Program-made: the position numbers and the translations under genes
From: Scenedesmus sp. ARA3
Lineage: Eukaryota > Chlorophyta > Chlorophyceae > Sphaeropleales > Scenedesmaceae
Direction of reading: 5' to 3'
Assembly: GCA_004335835.1 (NCBI GenBank)
Contig: RWJK01001951.1
Location: forward strand, 112,771 to 176,770
DNA length: 64,000 nt
Notes under the pieces: model-generated
Database searches by the model: none
What the model was told of the DNA's origin: nothing
What the model saw: the letters and a program-made list of their open reading frames with translations, nothing else
Shown here: piece by piece, positions 45,473 to 58,286 of the stretch
Layout of the letters: each line of letters starts with the position of its first letter
Numbering within the stretch: the first letter of the stretch is position 1

Positions 45473-48400
45473 ATGGGGCAAGGGAGCAGCAGCACAAGAA
45501 GTAGACCCTTTGACGACGAAGGCTACATCGTCCCAGCAGGTAATGCAGCAGGCGTGGCCATTCTGCTCAGGCGGTTGATGAGCTGCACAGCATGCCAGCG
45601 CAAGCAGCATGCGCGATGTGTATGCAGCACGGCAGGGCTGGACTGACCTACGCTGGTGCTGCTGCCTGCAAATTGACTGCTTTGCAGGTGCAGCTGAATC
45701 AAGGCAGTCAGCGTCATCTAGGACTACGAGTAGTCAGCCAAGAACCCCGGCAGCAGTAGCATCAGCAGAATCAGGGCAGAGTCAGAGTAGCAGCAGCACA
45801 GCAACCCCCAGCAGTGGTGGTCAACAGGTGAGCACGGGGTGCTGTTGACTGCAGCAGGGACTGTTCTGACTGTGCTATTTACAAATGACTGTTCCTGTTG
45901 AGCCAGCACTTCCGGGGCTTCAGTTGACTTCTTCGGCTCACTTTGTGTGTGCCTGCTTGCAGACCCCGGCAATGGCTCAGGCTGCAGCGCAGCAGCCTGC
46001 AGCAGCAGCACCTGCAGCCCCAAGGACAGTACCTGTACATAAAAGTACTGCCATCATCCCAGGATGGTCACGGCCGCTGTCTTCGCAGCAGCTCACCATA
46101 GAATGCCAAAAAATCACGCAGCCCAGCAGGACGGCGTCAGCAAAGGAGTGCTATGGTGTGATGGAGCTGGAGGTCATGAAGTTCGTTGCCTACTGCGGCG
46201 GTCTGACCATCAAGCTGCGAGTTGATGACCTGCAGCATGGGCAGGTTGACAGGTGAGGATCCAGCACTGCTCTCAAGCAGCAGGAGCACCCAAAAAGCAT
46301 TGTTGACTGTGACCTGGCGCTGTCACCAACTCAGCTGCAAAAGCTCACAGCTGTTCTGTTTCCAATGTTCAACTCAAAGCCTGAGCTCACATACTTCCGT
46401 GTCTGCAACTGCCTTTGTTGCCTGCAGCGTGACCTGGGGCCTTGCCGCAATGCGTCCGTGCCACGCTCTGGCAAACAGCAGTGCAGCTGGCAGCGGTGGC
46501 AGCAGCTCACCAGATCGACGGGCAGGCACTCCTACTGGCAGCCGTAGCGGGAGCAGCGCAGGGTCCAATGCTATGAACAAGGCACACCCAACCACTCCTG
46601 TGACTGTGCAAAACCCTTCACAGAAGCCGCTGTATGCCATCTGCACCACAGCAACTGTGGCCCGCGTGACCAAGGGAGACGTGTTGTCAATGGACCTAAG
46701 CCCCAAGGAGGATGGCCAGCCAGTCATCATGGTGACGCTCAGCCACAACGACAGCGTGCTGCTGCGGGCGGCGCTGCCCTGTGCCAGCATTGCAGCGCTG
46801 CAGATGTACCCTTTTGTGACCGTGCTGGTGGGTGGCTGCGCCCAGTACTCACCTTATGCCATTACCCGAGCCTGAAACCTTATGTATACTTTGAAGCCAT
46901 AACCCAAGCTATTGCAGTTGCCATGCGTATATAGTCTGAGCATGCTAGGACGCGTGCTTCAATACATCATAGCCTGCAGTTGCTTTGGCTTTCTTGTTCA
47001 GCATGTAAGTGCAACCGTGTTCACCTAGCCTTACACCTGCTGTGCTGCTGCTGCTGTTGATGCTGCACTGTCCCTTCTGCATGCTCCTTCCTTGCAGTCT
47101 GGCATGGTTGTGTCGCTGCATGAGGCGCTGACCCCAAGCCCGCTGTTCACCTGGTACTCGCCAACATCAGCAACAGCGGACATCCAGATGGCAGACCTGG
47201 ACACGTGCGTCAAGTACAACACTGCTGCCAACACCATCAGCAGCGGTGTCTCGGAGTTCCACGGTTCCACCACCTTCACTGGTGGCCGCCACAGGTGGAC
47301 AGTGCAGCTGGACAACATGGGGCAGCTGCCGGGGCACATCTTTGTAGGTTTGGTCAATTCGGAACCCAACCAAGCCCCCAGCAGCAGCATACTGGCATCA
47401 GCACTGCCTGCCGCAATCAGCAGTCGCATGCTAGCCATCCCGGGATCCCCACTGGCAGCCCAGCCTGCAGCTGCAGGTGGTGTGCCAGTGTCGCCTGCTG
47501 CAGCAGCAGCAGTCTCGGCAGCTGCTAGCCCTGCTGGCACTTCAGCAGCAGCTGCTGCTGCAGGCATTGCAGCGTTGGGCCAACTGGGGCCAGCTGGGCC
47601 TCAGCAGCGCAGGTGGGGTGTGTGGGTGAAGCTGCCAGGGGCGCCGTCAGCTGGGGCTGCACCTGCTCAGGCCACCGCAGCTGTGCCGCCCAAGCTGGGA
47701 GATGTGCAGTTTGTGGAGTCTGTCAACAATCACTGCTGCATCACGGTTGACCTAGACCTGATAGGAGGCTACGCCAAGTTCTTCAGGAACGGCCACCTGC
47801 TGGGCCAGGCCTTCACAGGCTTGACAGCTCCTATCAGCCCTGCATTGGCATTCCTGCAGGTGAGGAACAACACACGTAATGTTAATACACGTTGTGACTA
47901 AGCCAGCTAGAGCGATGTTGCCTTGAGAAAGCAGCAGATATGCATGCATTGTGGTGCCACGACAACAGCAATGCAATGTCTGTATTGCGTCACTGCTGAG
48001 GCAATGGGTCAGCTTTGTTGTCAGCTGGGGTGGGCCTGACTGCTGACCTGGCTGCACTGCTGCTGCATGCAGGGCACCAACCAGCACCTACAAGCTGGTC
48101 TAGTGAACATCACCAAGCTGCAGCAACTGGACCTGGAGTGGAACCCTGAAGCGTGCAGCGGGGACCTGCGAGTCACTGGGCGTGTGGTGCAGAAGGTGTC
48201 AGAAGTGTTTGGTGACTACAGCACAGTGCTGTGCAACCAGGGGTTCATCAGCGGGGTGCACCTGTGGCTGATCAAGGTCAACAACCTGTCAGAGCCAGAC
48301 AGCATCTTCATCGGAGTGTGCAGGGGCTGCATGCCACTGGACCAGGACCCCCAGGTGTGTACTGGTGGCTCTTGGGGTTGCCCAGATTGCACTTCATGAG

Positions 48401-51400
48401 CTGCCAAGGAGATGCCAAACAACAGGCTAGGGATTAGCAGCACATGTCTTCCTAAGCAACCATGTCGGCTACGATGCAGCTTGTCGGCGCCAGTCACGCG
48501 GATGCGTGACACTTTTCTTCGCTGCCATGCTTGCTGTGTGCACTGCAGGACCTGCGTGACCGCACCTACTACCTCAGCAACGGCGTCATCCGGGTGGGCG
48601 GCCGCCGCGTGGCAACAAACGCAGCTGCCTTCACAAAGGGCGACATTGTGGGTGTGGTGCTGGATGCGGACCAGGGGGAGATTGTCTTCCTGCGCAACGG
48701 CATTGAGCAGGGACGAGCACGTGGCATCCGTGGCCGCCTGTACCCCTTCGTGTCCTTTGACAGCGAGCAGGACCAGATCACACTGCTGGGTAAGCTGTGT
48801 CAAGCCGGCAGGTGCTGAGTTTGCTGCTGGGCACATGGTGGCGGATGCTCAGGCTGACATGAGGATTAGTGGTGTGGAGGGCCGGTGCTGCTTCTTTTGT
48901 ACATGCTGTGCACACATTTTTCTGGTGTTTCTTGCTGCTGACTAGTCTGTGCCTTTGACTTGCAGGCTCTTACACGCTGCCATTGAATCGCACTCCCCGC
49001 ACCCTGGCGGACATGGAGTGGGACACCGTTGGCCGCAGTGGTGACATCGAGCTGTCCAGCAACTGCCTAACAGCCACCAAGACCTCCAGTGCCAGCCCAT
49101 CTACTGTCAGGGGCACCATTCTGTACAACGACACAGGTGTACATGAGTTCCACGTGATCCTGGACAGCTTGGGACCTGATGGCATCTGGGTGGGTGTGGC
49201 CAGCCCTGACATGGACCCAACCAAGTGCGTAGGCGACGTTGGCTGCGGGTGGGCCCTGCACAGTGATGGCGACAGGCGATTCAACGGACGGGAAGAGGAG
49301 TTCACAGGTGTGTGGTGCTGGCTGTGTTTTATGCACTTTGCAATATATGTGCGCCACCAGGTTGTACAGCACAAGCTTACCAACACGTGCTGGCTTTCTG
49401 CATAACACTGTGCTGGCATCACAGCGACACACAAAGTTGCTGTTGCTGCTATCCTGTCATACATATGTCTGGTTTGCTGCTGCTGCTGTTGCTGCTGCTT
49501 CACAAACAACAAACATCACATCATATTCCTCATTGGCCACAGGCATGCAGCTGTACTGATATGTTGCAAAACATTTGTTGCATGCAGGTGCCTTCAAAAA
49601 CGGCGATGTGCTGACAGTTGCCATGGACCTGGCCAACGGCATCCTGCGCTTCAGCCGCAACGGCATCCACATGGGTGACGCATTCACCGGGGTGAAGGGG
49701 CCGCTGGTGGCAGTGGTGACTCAGGCCAGTGAGGAGAGCAAGGTCACAATCCAGAACAGGCCGACAGTGCTTAACATGGGCGAGTACACGGGCGAGCTGA
49801 GGTGCGTGCAGGCTGCAAGAAGCCAGCCAGTACCAGATGTAGTGACAGCATGCTGACTGTTGTTCTGCTGTATTTATCTGTGCAGCGGAGGCTGTGCAGT
49901 TATGTGGAACTCAGCCACCAGTGTCTTTGGGTATGTGTCATGTTGCTGCTTCCTAGTGCTGAACATGCTGTTGCTGACTCTTCTGCTGCTGCTCCCGCTG
50001 GCTCTCCTGCTGCCAGGTGGGATGAGGTGCGTGCTGGCAGGGACCTGCACGTCATCGACGGCCTCACAGTCACCAAGATGTCCAACGAGGGCGGTGACTA
50101 CGCCACGGTCCTGGGCACCCTGTGCGTTGCCAGCGGCCAGCACACCTGGAACGTGTACATCAACCACGTGGAGGACAGCAACCTGTTCATTGGTGTGACT
50201 GTGGGCGGCCATGACCTCAACGCAGACCCACAGGAGATGAAGAGCCGCACATACTACCTCAGCAACGGCACCATTCGTGTTGCTGGCAAGCTGGTGACAC
50301 GCTGCGCCGAGCCATATGCTGAGGGTGATCTTGTGACTGTGCAGCTTGACATGGAGCAGCACCACATCTCCTTCTACAAGAATGGCATGCTGCAGGGCGC
50401 CGGAGACGGCCTCCCAGGTGAGAGCAGTGCCTGTGGTTTCGGTGATAACGACAGCTGTAACCAGATGAGCCGCCACATTACCAACTGCTTGTGCGCCTTT
50501 CAGCTACAGTTCAGCAGAGTGATAGCCAAGCTGCCAGCCATCCTCCTACTGGAGGGATCATCACTGCATGTGTTCTGCTTCCCTTGCGCTGCAGAGGAGG
50601 TGTGGCCTTATGTGTCGCTGGACAACATCATGGACAGCATCACCCTGCACAGCAGCAACATGTTCCTGGACCTGGCGCACAGCCTCAAGTGGAATGGCCA
50701 GAAGTGCTGCCAGTGGATTCAAATCAGTGAAGATGGCACCACAGCCAGCCTCAAGCCACATGCGCAATTCGACTCCTTCTTGGGACAGGCAACGGTGCTG
50801 GGGCTGCGGGAGTACAGCCGCACAGAGGTGCACAGCTGGGTCGTGCGCCTGGAGCAGGTGGGTTGCCCTTGTGTGCAGGCACTCGCACAGCCGTGGCTGT
50901 CCAAGCTTTGTTCTGCAGAAGCTGCAAGCTGCTTGGTTTTAATGTTCAGCAGGCAGGCAGGCAGCATAATCTGCAACATTGACTCACACCTCATCACGTC
51001 ATGATCACCAACTCACACCTGGCCTGCTCCTGCCCTGTGACTGCCTGTGCCTTGCAGCCGCCCAACACAAACATTGCCAACTTCCTGGTGGGTGTGGCAC
51101 CGGCCTCCATGGACCTCAACCACAGCATTGGGCAAGAGGGCTGCGGCATTGGCCTGGACTACTACGGCTACATCTACATCAACGGCAAGTACTTCCATGT
51201 CAGCAACCTTGCCAACTGGCAGCAGGTCGCCAAGCCCTGCCGCGGCTCCACTGCGCGCCACAAGGGCAAGGCTGGGCCCATGTTCAGGTTCCACGAGGGC
51301 AAGTGTGAGATCACCCTCACGCTGGACCTCAAGGAGGGAACCCTGCGCTTTAGCAGCGGTGGCCACAGCATTGGAACACTGGCCAATGTCAAGGGCCCAA

Positions 51401-54400
51401 TGCACGCAGCGCTGACCCTCACCAGCACCAAGCAGGCAGCACAGATTGCAGCAGGTGAGCCTGGTGGGCTTTGATGGCTGTTCTGTGCTGGCACTGCTTG
51501 GTTGTCCCTTCGCGCAGCTCTTTCCTGTGCTGAGAAGCTGGTGTCATATATAATGTGCTACATGTCAGATATGGTTGTGTTCTGCATTTTCCTCCAACAC
51601 TGCCAAGCATAGAACGGTGCACGAACCCTGAACATGCTGATGTCTGCATATTTTCCTGTTAGGTCCCATTGGCAAGACAGAGCACACTGCTGAGGAGCTG
51701 GTCAACATCCTGAAGGCCAAGGGCCACCTTGGCAACCAGCGCGCAGAGGCAGCAATGTTGGTTGTGCCACGCGACCTGTTTGTGCCGCGCGACCGGCACC
51801 GTGAGGCCTTCCGGGACCAGAAGGTGACCGTGCGCATGCCAGATGGCTCCACGCTCATCATGCCCAACCCCAGCTTTGTGGCAATGGCCCTGGAGAAGCT
51901 GGACCTGCAGCCGGGCAGCAGCTTCCTGGATGTGGGCTGCGGCAGTGCCTACGTGACTGCTGTGGCAGCCTGCATGATTGGCCCGACTGGCACGGTGCAT
52001 GGCATCGAGTGCCTGTCCAGCCGCCTGGAGAACGGCCGCAACAACCTGCGCCTGCTGAAGGAGCGCCTGCCACCCGAGCACGTAGTGAAGAACCTGGCTG
52101 TTGCAGGCTCAGTGCAGGCTGCCATCAACAATGTACACCTGTCATTGACCAACGTGCTCATCCCTGAGTGCACGGATGGCATGCTGTACGATGCCCTGTA
52201 CTGCGACAACTCCCTGTCAGAGGAGGATCTGCCAGCATTCCTGTCGCTGCTGAAGCCCAATGGGCGCATGGTGGTAGTGATTGAGGAGGATGTGCTGCTG
52301 ATCGCGCGGAGCAGCACCGACGCGCACGACTACAAGCGGGAGAGCCTCACCAAGATCACAGGCGACTTTGGCGAGCTGGAAGATCCCACACCCTGGGAGG
52401 TGCAGGAGGCGGTGCAACGGATCAAGCAGCGGGAGCTGGAGAAGGGCCTGGCAAAGGCAAAGGTGCGCAGCACAGAATACGCAGCATCAGGACAGTGTGG
52501 GCGTAGCTGCTGGAGTGCAGCACAGTGTACAGCTGCAGCTGCCAGGCTCTGTTGGCCTGTCTACTGTGACTAGCGTTGCAGCTATTGCCAGTGCTGGAAG
52601 CATGCCAATGCTCTGCTGATCGTGCTTTGCAACTGGCTTGAATTTAACTGACATGAAGGTAATCTGTGTGTAACCTGTATGCTGAACACACAGGGGGAGG
52701 TTGGCAACCTGCGCAGCAATGAGCTGCTGGACCTGCAGAGTCGCATGGGGGCAGCAATGCAGCGGATTGCAGAGCTGGAGACGGCCCTGCAGCGCAGCAA
52801 CGGAACAGCAGGCAGCAGGCCGGCTGGCAACGATGATACCCGGGCTGTGATCAGGGACAACAAGTTCAGGCGTACACCGCGCATCTCACCACACAACAGC
52901 GCACGCAGCCCTGGCTCGGACCCCAGCGCATTTGCAGGCAGCGCGTCAGACAATGTCAAGATGCGCACTCGCCAGGTGAGATGTGCACACTGGCTACGGC
53001 TGCGTGCAATGGTGTGCTGCAGCAGTTTCGCTAACTGTGTGGACGTGCATGCTTTCAAGGCATCCTCCAGCTGCACATCAGCTGCTGGGCCGTCTCCAGC
53101 TCTGCAGTCCGCTGCATGCCCAATGTATGTGAACCTCAATCAATTCTGCTCATTCAGTTCTGTTGTTGACATCTGTGGCACAAACTGAATACGCTGGCCT
53201 TGCCATGCTGCTGTGGCCAATCCTGCAGGTGCTGGATGACTCTGAGGAGCCTTTGATCCGCTCAGAGAAGCTTGCTTTAGAGGAGAAGCTGAGCTGTGGC
53301 AGCGGCAAGATTGGCACATTACTACAGGCACCAAGCAGCTGCGCAGACGTCATGCAGGCGTTGGGCGTGCAAACGCTGACAGTGGCGCAAGTTGCCAGCG
53401 TGACAGCTGGTGTGCAGCCGCAGCAGCGTGCTGGCTTCCAGTTGTTTCAGGGCAGCTTCCGTGGCACACGCGTGTCTGCCTGGCGGCTGACCATCAACCA
53501 GCCCATCAACACGCTGGAGGTGCACAGGGCTTACTCCAGGTTCTGTGCCGCACACCCCAACGTGTGTGCAGTCATGGGCATCTGCCTTGAGCCGCTGGAC
53601 ACAGCAGAGCCCATGGATGAGGATGGCTGCGGCAGCCCCACACGCGCAGCAGCCCAGCAGCAGCAGCAATGGCAGCAGCAGCCCCTGCAGGAGGTAGAGG
53701 AGGCTGGCTGCCACCTCTGGGTGCTTGAAGAGCACCATGGCAGCCAGACCCTTGCAGCACGCGTGGAGCAGGGCCTCATCAGCTGGCAGCACTGCCTGTC
53801 CATCGCACAGGATGTAGGTTCTGCTCTAGCCTACCTGCAGTCGCTCAAGCGCATCTGCCCCATCACGGCTGATGCGGGTGCTGAGGTGCTGGACAGCAAT
53901 GCCCTGGCAGCTCCGCTGTCTCCACTGGCAGTGGCGCAGATGCTGGTGTTGGACAATGTGCAGGTCAGCACTGCAGCGACGGCCAAGATTAGCTTGGTGC
54001 CAGCGTTGCTGACGCAGCTGGAGTTTGCCCTGTGTGTCGCGCCTGACACACAGCGGGTGGCAGAGGTCAGCTCATTGCTGCTGCCCTACATCCACCCAAC
54101 TTCCATGTTCAACAGCATCAGCAGCGCCGGCACACAGCAGGCAACTGGGCAGGCCTTTGACGGGCTGTACAGTTATGGTACTGTGCTCTTGCAGTTACTG
54201 ACTGAGCGCAGCGCCCCAGGCCTGCTGGGGACGGTGCAGGCAGCTATTCAGCAGCGGAGCTTAAGCAATCTGGTGCCACGCACGCCAGGTGCAGGCCCGG
54301 ACAGCGAACAGCTGGCAGCAGACTTTGCAGCACTAGCATTGCGCTGCTGTGGCTGCCAGCAGCAGCAACATCAGCAGTCGATAGCAGCAGCTTGGCCTGC

Positions 54401-56287
54401 AGACCAGCAGCAGCAACAGCAGCAGCAGCAGTCATTGTCGTTAGATCTGCATGTGCTACCGGCGCTGCAGCAGCTGCAGCGCAAGCTGGAGGCGTTAGGC
54501 ACATCTGCCATGTCCTGGGAGCAGGTCGAGGAGCTGCTGATGATGCCCCTGCAGCCCAGCACCAGCAGCAGTGATCCCACCACGCGGCGCTGGGTGCGGC
54601 AGGACTTCAAGATGCGGCGCAAGTTGTTCCTTGAGGAGGTAGCAAAGATGGCAGTTGAGGGGCCAATCCACAAGATCGAGGTCCGCCGCTCTCGCTGCTT
54701 CAAGGACAGCGTGGCTACGTTCAGTGGCAAGGTGAGACGACTGTATGTGCTACAGTCGGCCCACAGCTTACTGCGGAAGTGCGTCTGCAACTTAGCTACT
54801 TATGTTCGGCATCTGGCAGATAGCAGCTCTGCCTCTGCCTGAAAGTACAACCAGCCATTTGATACACATCGCGGCTGCAGCCAAGGCGCTGACGCATCCT
54901 GCTTGTGCTGCATCTGCTCTGTTGCTGCTCCATGTAGGGCCAGAATGTCTGGCGGCAGCCGCTCAAGGTCACCTTCATTGGTGAGGCAGGCATGGACAGC
55001 GGTGGTGTGACGCGCGAGTGGTTCAGCAGCATATGCGCTGCGCTGCGCCGTGGCAGCCTGGACCTGTTCTGGGCTGGTGGCCCCATTCGCAACCAGCTGT
55101 ACATCAACCCGCTGTCCAACAGCGCAAGCCACCTGAAGCGCTTCCACTTTGTGGGGATGCTGATGGCCAAGGCGCTGCTGGAAACTGCTGCGCGTGGCAA
55201 GGAGCTGGGCCCTGTGGTGCTCAACCTCAGCTTCTGTGAGCCATTCTGGAAGCTGCTGCTGGGCATCCCACTGGGGTTGATGGACCTGCAGGCACTGGAC
55301 CCCACCGAGTTCAGGAGCCTCATGCAGATCCTGCAGCTGGACATTGATGGGTGAGTGGCAGGCACAGTGGCTGGCACACCAGCCCACTTGATCAGCGGCA
55401 GTTGTCGCTGCTCAGCTGCACCTCTTGTTATGTTTTATGCACTCAGGTAATGATGCTGGCGACAAGCAGCCTGCTGCTGGTCACCCAGCTTTACTGAAGT
55501 GGCAGTGGATACACAGCAGCTGACATTGACACTGGCCTTTCCCCCTGCTTGCCCTGTTGCTGCCTGCAGGCTCATCTTTGAGAACTTCACCTGGAATTTC
55601 CAGCACACGCAGCGCGGCAACGGCGCCAAGGATGAGCCAGAGATTCCCGCGCTGCCCAGTGGCGCCAGCCCCTTCAGCGGCGACAGCAGCTCGCGCGTTG
55701 ACGCCAGCATTGCACTCAAGCCTGGCGGCAACCACGTCAAGGTCACCAACACCAACAAGCGTGAGTACGTGCTGCTCAAGGCCCAGAAGATGCTGTGGGG
55801 CACCGTGGAGGCGCAGATGAGTGCAGTGATCGACGCATTCCACAGCCTGGTGCCGCGCGAGCTGGTGGAGAAGTACGGCTTCTCACCCCTGGAGATGCAG
55901 ATGCTGGTGTGCGGCGAGCAGAACATTGACATTGCTGATCTGCGCCAGCACTGCAAGTACGAGGACGGCTACACCGGCAAGGAGCCGCAGATCGCCTGGT
56001 TCTGGCAGGCAGTGGAGAGCATGGACGAGTCGCAGCGGCGTGCACTGCTGCAGTTCTGGAGCGGCAGCGATGGCATGCCAGCTGAGGGCTTTGGCTCCCT
56101 GGAGCCCGCCTTCCACCTGGTCAGCGTCGACCGCATGTATGACCGCAACGACCGCACTGCGCGTCTGCCGGCAGCGCACACCTGCTTCAGGCAGCTGGAC
56201 CTGCCCCGCTACGCAACTTATGAGGAGCTGCGGGAGAAGATGATCACAGCAATCACCATGGGCCAGGGCTACATGGCGCTATCGTGA
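45473..56287 (+). CDS. Multidomain HECT E3 ubiquitin ligase: SPRY repeats, PCMT-like, pseudokinase, HECT
   Basis: Seventeen exons: 45473-45539, 45688-45827, 45963-46252, 46428-46827, 47098-47859, 48073-48354, 48549-48789, 48966-49307, 49588-49801, 50017-50417, 50595-50857, 51058-51454, 51663-52462, 52694-52975, 53229-54731, 54938-55350 and 55570-56287. All junctions are phase-consistent, 2,504 residues. About six SPRY-like modules fill residues ~95-1265 (repeated FxxNG and YPFVS blocks). A PCMT-like domain spans ~1275-1510 (SAM loop LDVGCGSA 1355-1362). A coiled coil (~1630 region boundary, LLDLQSRMGAAMQRIAELE) follows. A kinase-like region spans ~1697-2003 (YSYGTVLLQLLTE near the end), without HRD or DFG. 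The HECT domain is ~2110-2504: VRRSRCFKDS, GGVTREWF, WFWQAVESMD and catalytic Cys2471 in HTCFRQLDLP. HECT ligases take ubiquitin onto that Cys and pass it to substrate; SPRY modules bind partners. The 5' end is uncertain. MGQGSS would fit N-myristoylation. Confidence 0.9.
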
Positions 56288-56693
56288 AGTGTGTGCTGCT
56301 GTGGGGGTGCTTGTGCAGCAGCTGCAGTTAAGCTGGAGGTGCAGTGGAGCACCGGCACCACAGCATGCGCTGGAAGTTCTGCGGACAGCAGTGCCCCTAC
56401 GGGTTTTTTTATCTCTCTCTTTTGTGCGCTGTTCGTAGGTGTTGTCTTTTGTCTCCTGTACTGAGTGATTCTTATTGTGCGTGCTGATCAGCCTACAGGT
56501 TATGCTCAGACGGGCAAGTGACCAAACCCAAGGCAGCGGCTTGTATTTTGGCTGTGTTCACTGCATGCGCTGAGAGCGACCAACTGGGTGTTGTGCTGCT
56601 GGCCATGTGCTGGTGTGGCCATTGGTAGGTTAGGTTACACTGAGTCTGAGCTGGTCTTGTAGGACTATAGAGCCGGTTAGGACTTTTTTCAAA

Positions 56694-56698
56694 TGTAA
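56694..56698 (+). terminator. Candidate TGTAA polyadenylation signal, HECT gene
   Basis: TGTAA about 410 bp after the HECT stop codon, the first on the sense strand. Confidence 0.5.
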
Positions 56699-57569
56699 TT
56701 GCAGTCAGTGGCAGGTGCATGCTCTGCTCACTGCCTGTAAATCGCAGGGCCGCTGCAACACGCGGCTGCACATGACGTGTCTCTCCCCCAAGCGGGCGCG
56801 GGTGTAGGCCTTGTGCCGGGTGCCCCATACAACATGCGTGTATTTGACCGGTGACACCAGCGACTGGCATTTTGCCGGAGTTGCTGTGCGCTTGGGTGCT
56901 GAGCACTGGTGATGGAGCCCCAGTGACCAGCATGCCGGCGTGAATTTTTTGGCCAGCAGGCACCATGTTTGGCTGCCAGCTGAGCAGGTATAACGACGAT
57001 TTGACATCCATCAAAGTGTCACATGCTGCAAAGCATGCTGGTTGTTCATAATGATTTACGTATATTGCGTTCTGTTGCACCTGTAACTAGCAAAGAGGTA
57101 CGCTGTGTTTACGCCATGCGCACTCAGTGGCACCATGCGGTACACATCCAGCTCAGCCTGCAACGTTGGTAACTGGCAGCATGCATTGTCGCTCAGCGCG
57201 TCAGGCCCGGCGCTGCTGACAAGCGTGAGCTCCAAGCTTGCTATGCTGCCGTAGCAGCGATTGCACTGGCAGTACTATTGCGCTATCACAGCAGGCTGCG
57301 GCTGCATACCTGGCACTCCAATAGTATGCAATACATGTCTTACTAAGACAGTAGTAGGTGGCAACAATCTGCAATGCTGTGATTGAGACGCCAGAGCCAC
57401 ACAGCTAAGCACGGCGTGCTTGCAGCTGCAAATGCAGGCGGTTTGTACTTCCACATCACTGCAACTTGAAGACTCAGCTACCAACTTGCTGCAGCGAAGG
57501 CCACTCAGCCTAGCACGGGTGATCCGTCCATATGCCGTCCATGCACATTGCTGCACCAATCTCCAGCTG

Positions 57570-57574
57570 TTACA
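57570..57574 (-). terminator. Candidate TGTAA polyadenylation signal, fasciclin gene
   Basis: TTACA on the plus strand, 713 bp downstream of the fasciclin stop codon in sense direction. Confidence 0.35.
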
Positions 57575-58286
57575 GCAAACTCATCAGGTCAACACCAATC
57601 AGCGGCTGCTTGTGAGATCTTTTATAGTTATAGTTATGTTGCATCAATTGGCATTCATACAATGTATCTGATTGGAACTCACACGCTGGGACAGCACATG
57701 ATTTGTAACCCCAACTGAGCGCATCATCTATATGCATGATGCCACAGCAAGCCGCTTGCTGCCAGCACACAGTACACAAATGCATTCAGGCACACTTCAG
57801 CAACATATACACTTGTGGCCACGGGCATGCCCATGAAGTGGTTGCAACCATGAATGCTTCCAACACCTGAACAGGTTCACACTGCGCGTAGCCACCAGCA
57901 GATCTGCTGGTCATCTGGATGCCACTAATCAGGCGTGCCAATCATGTTCCTTCACACATTCTTTGGATCGCAGGAGATGCCGTGACTGAGTCTGCAAAAC
58001 AGTCGATGACAGTGGTTTTTGCCTTGCAAAAGAAGAACACACGAAAATTGTAAGTGGCATGTATGCAGTGCTGCCAGCTGCCGACACAGTGTGTTCTTGC
58101 ATAGTGCGCCTCCAGTCTGCACTGTACTGCAGCACAGCTCGCTGCTATGTCCAGGCCAATCCTACAGTTGCATGCATTTGCCAGTATAAGCAGATGCACA
58201 AACCCACACAGAGTGTACTGCAGTGACAGGCAACTCTGCTGGGCCTCTGCAGCAGAAGGCGGTGTGTTGTTGCGCTGCTGTTAGGC

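Larger units (their letters stand above)
56288..58286. other. Convergent spacer between HECT and fasciclin genes
   Basis: About 2 kb holding two converging 3' UTRs. No gene is seen. An open frame at 56493-57080 (minus) lies over the HECT 3' UTR and has no recognisable features. Confidence 0.6.

Noticed and set aside
46828..46875. The in-frame stop at 46873-46875 as the end of a separate gene
   Set aside because: A GTGGGT donor at 46828 removes it and joins in phase to 47098. The protein then runs YPFVTVL into SGMVVSLHEAL, matching the ends of the other SPRY modules.
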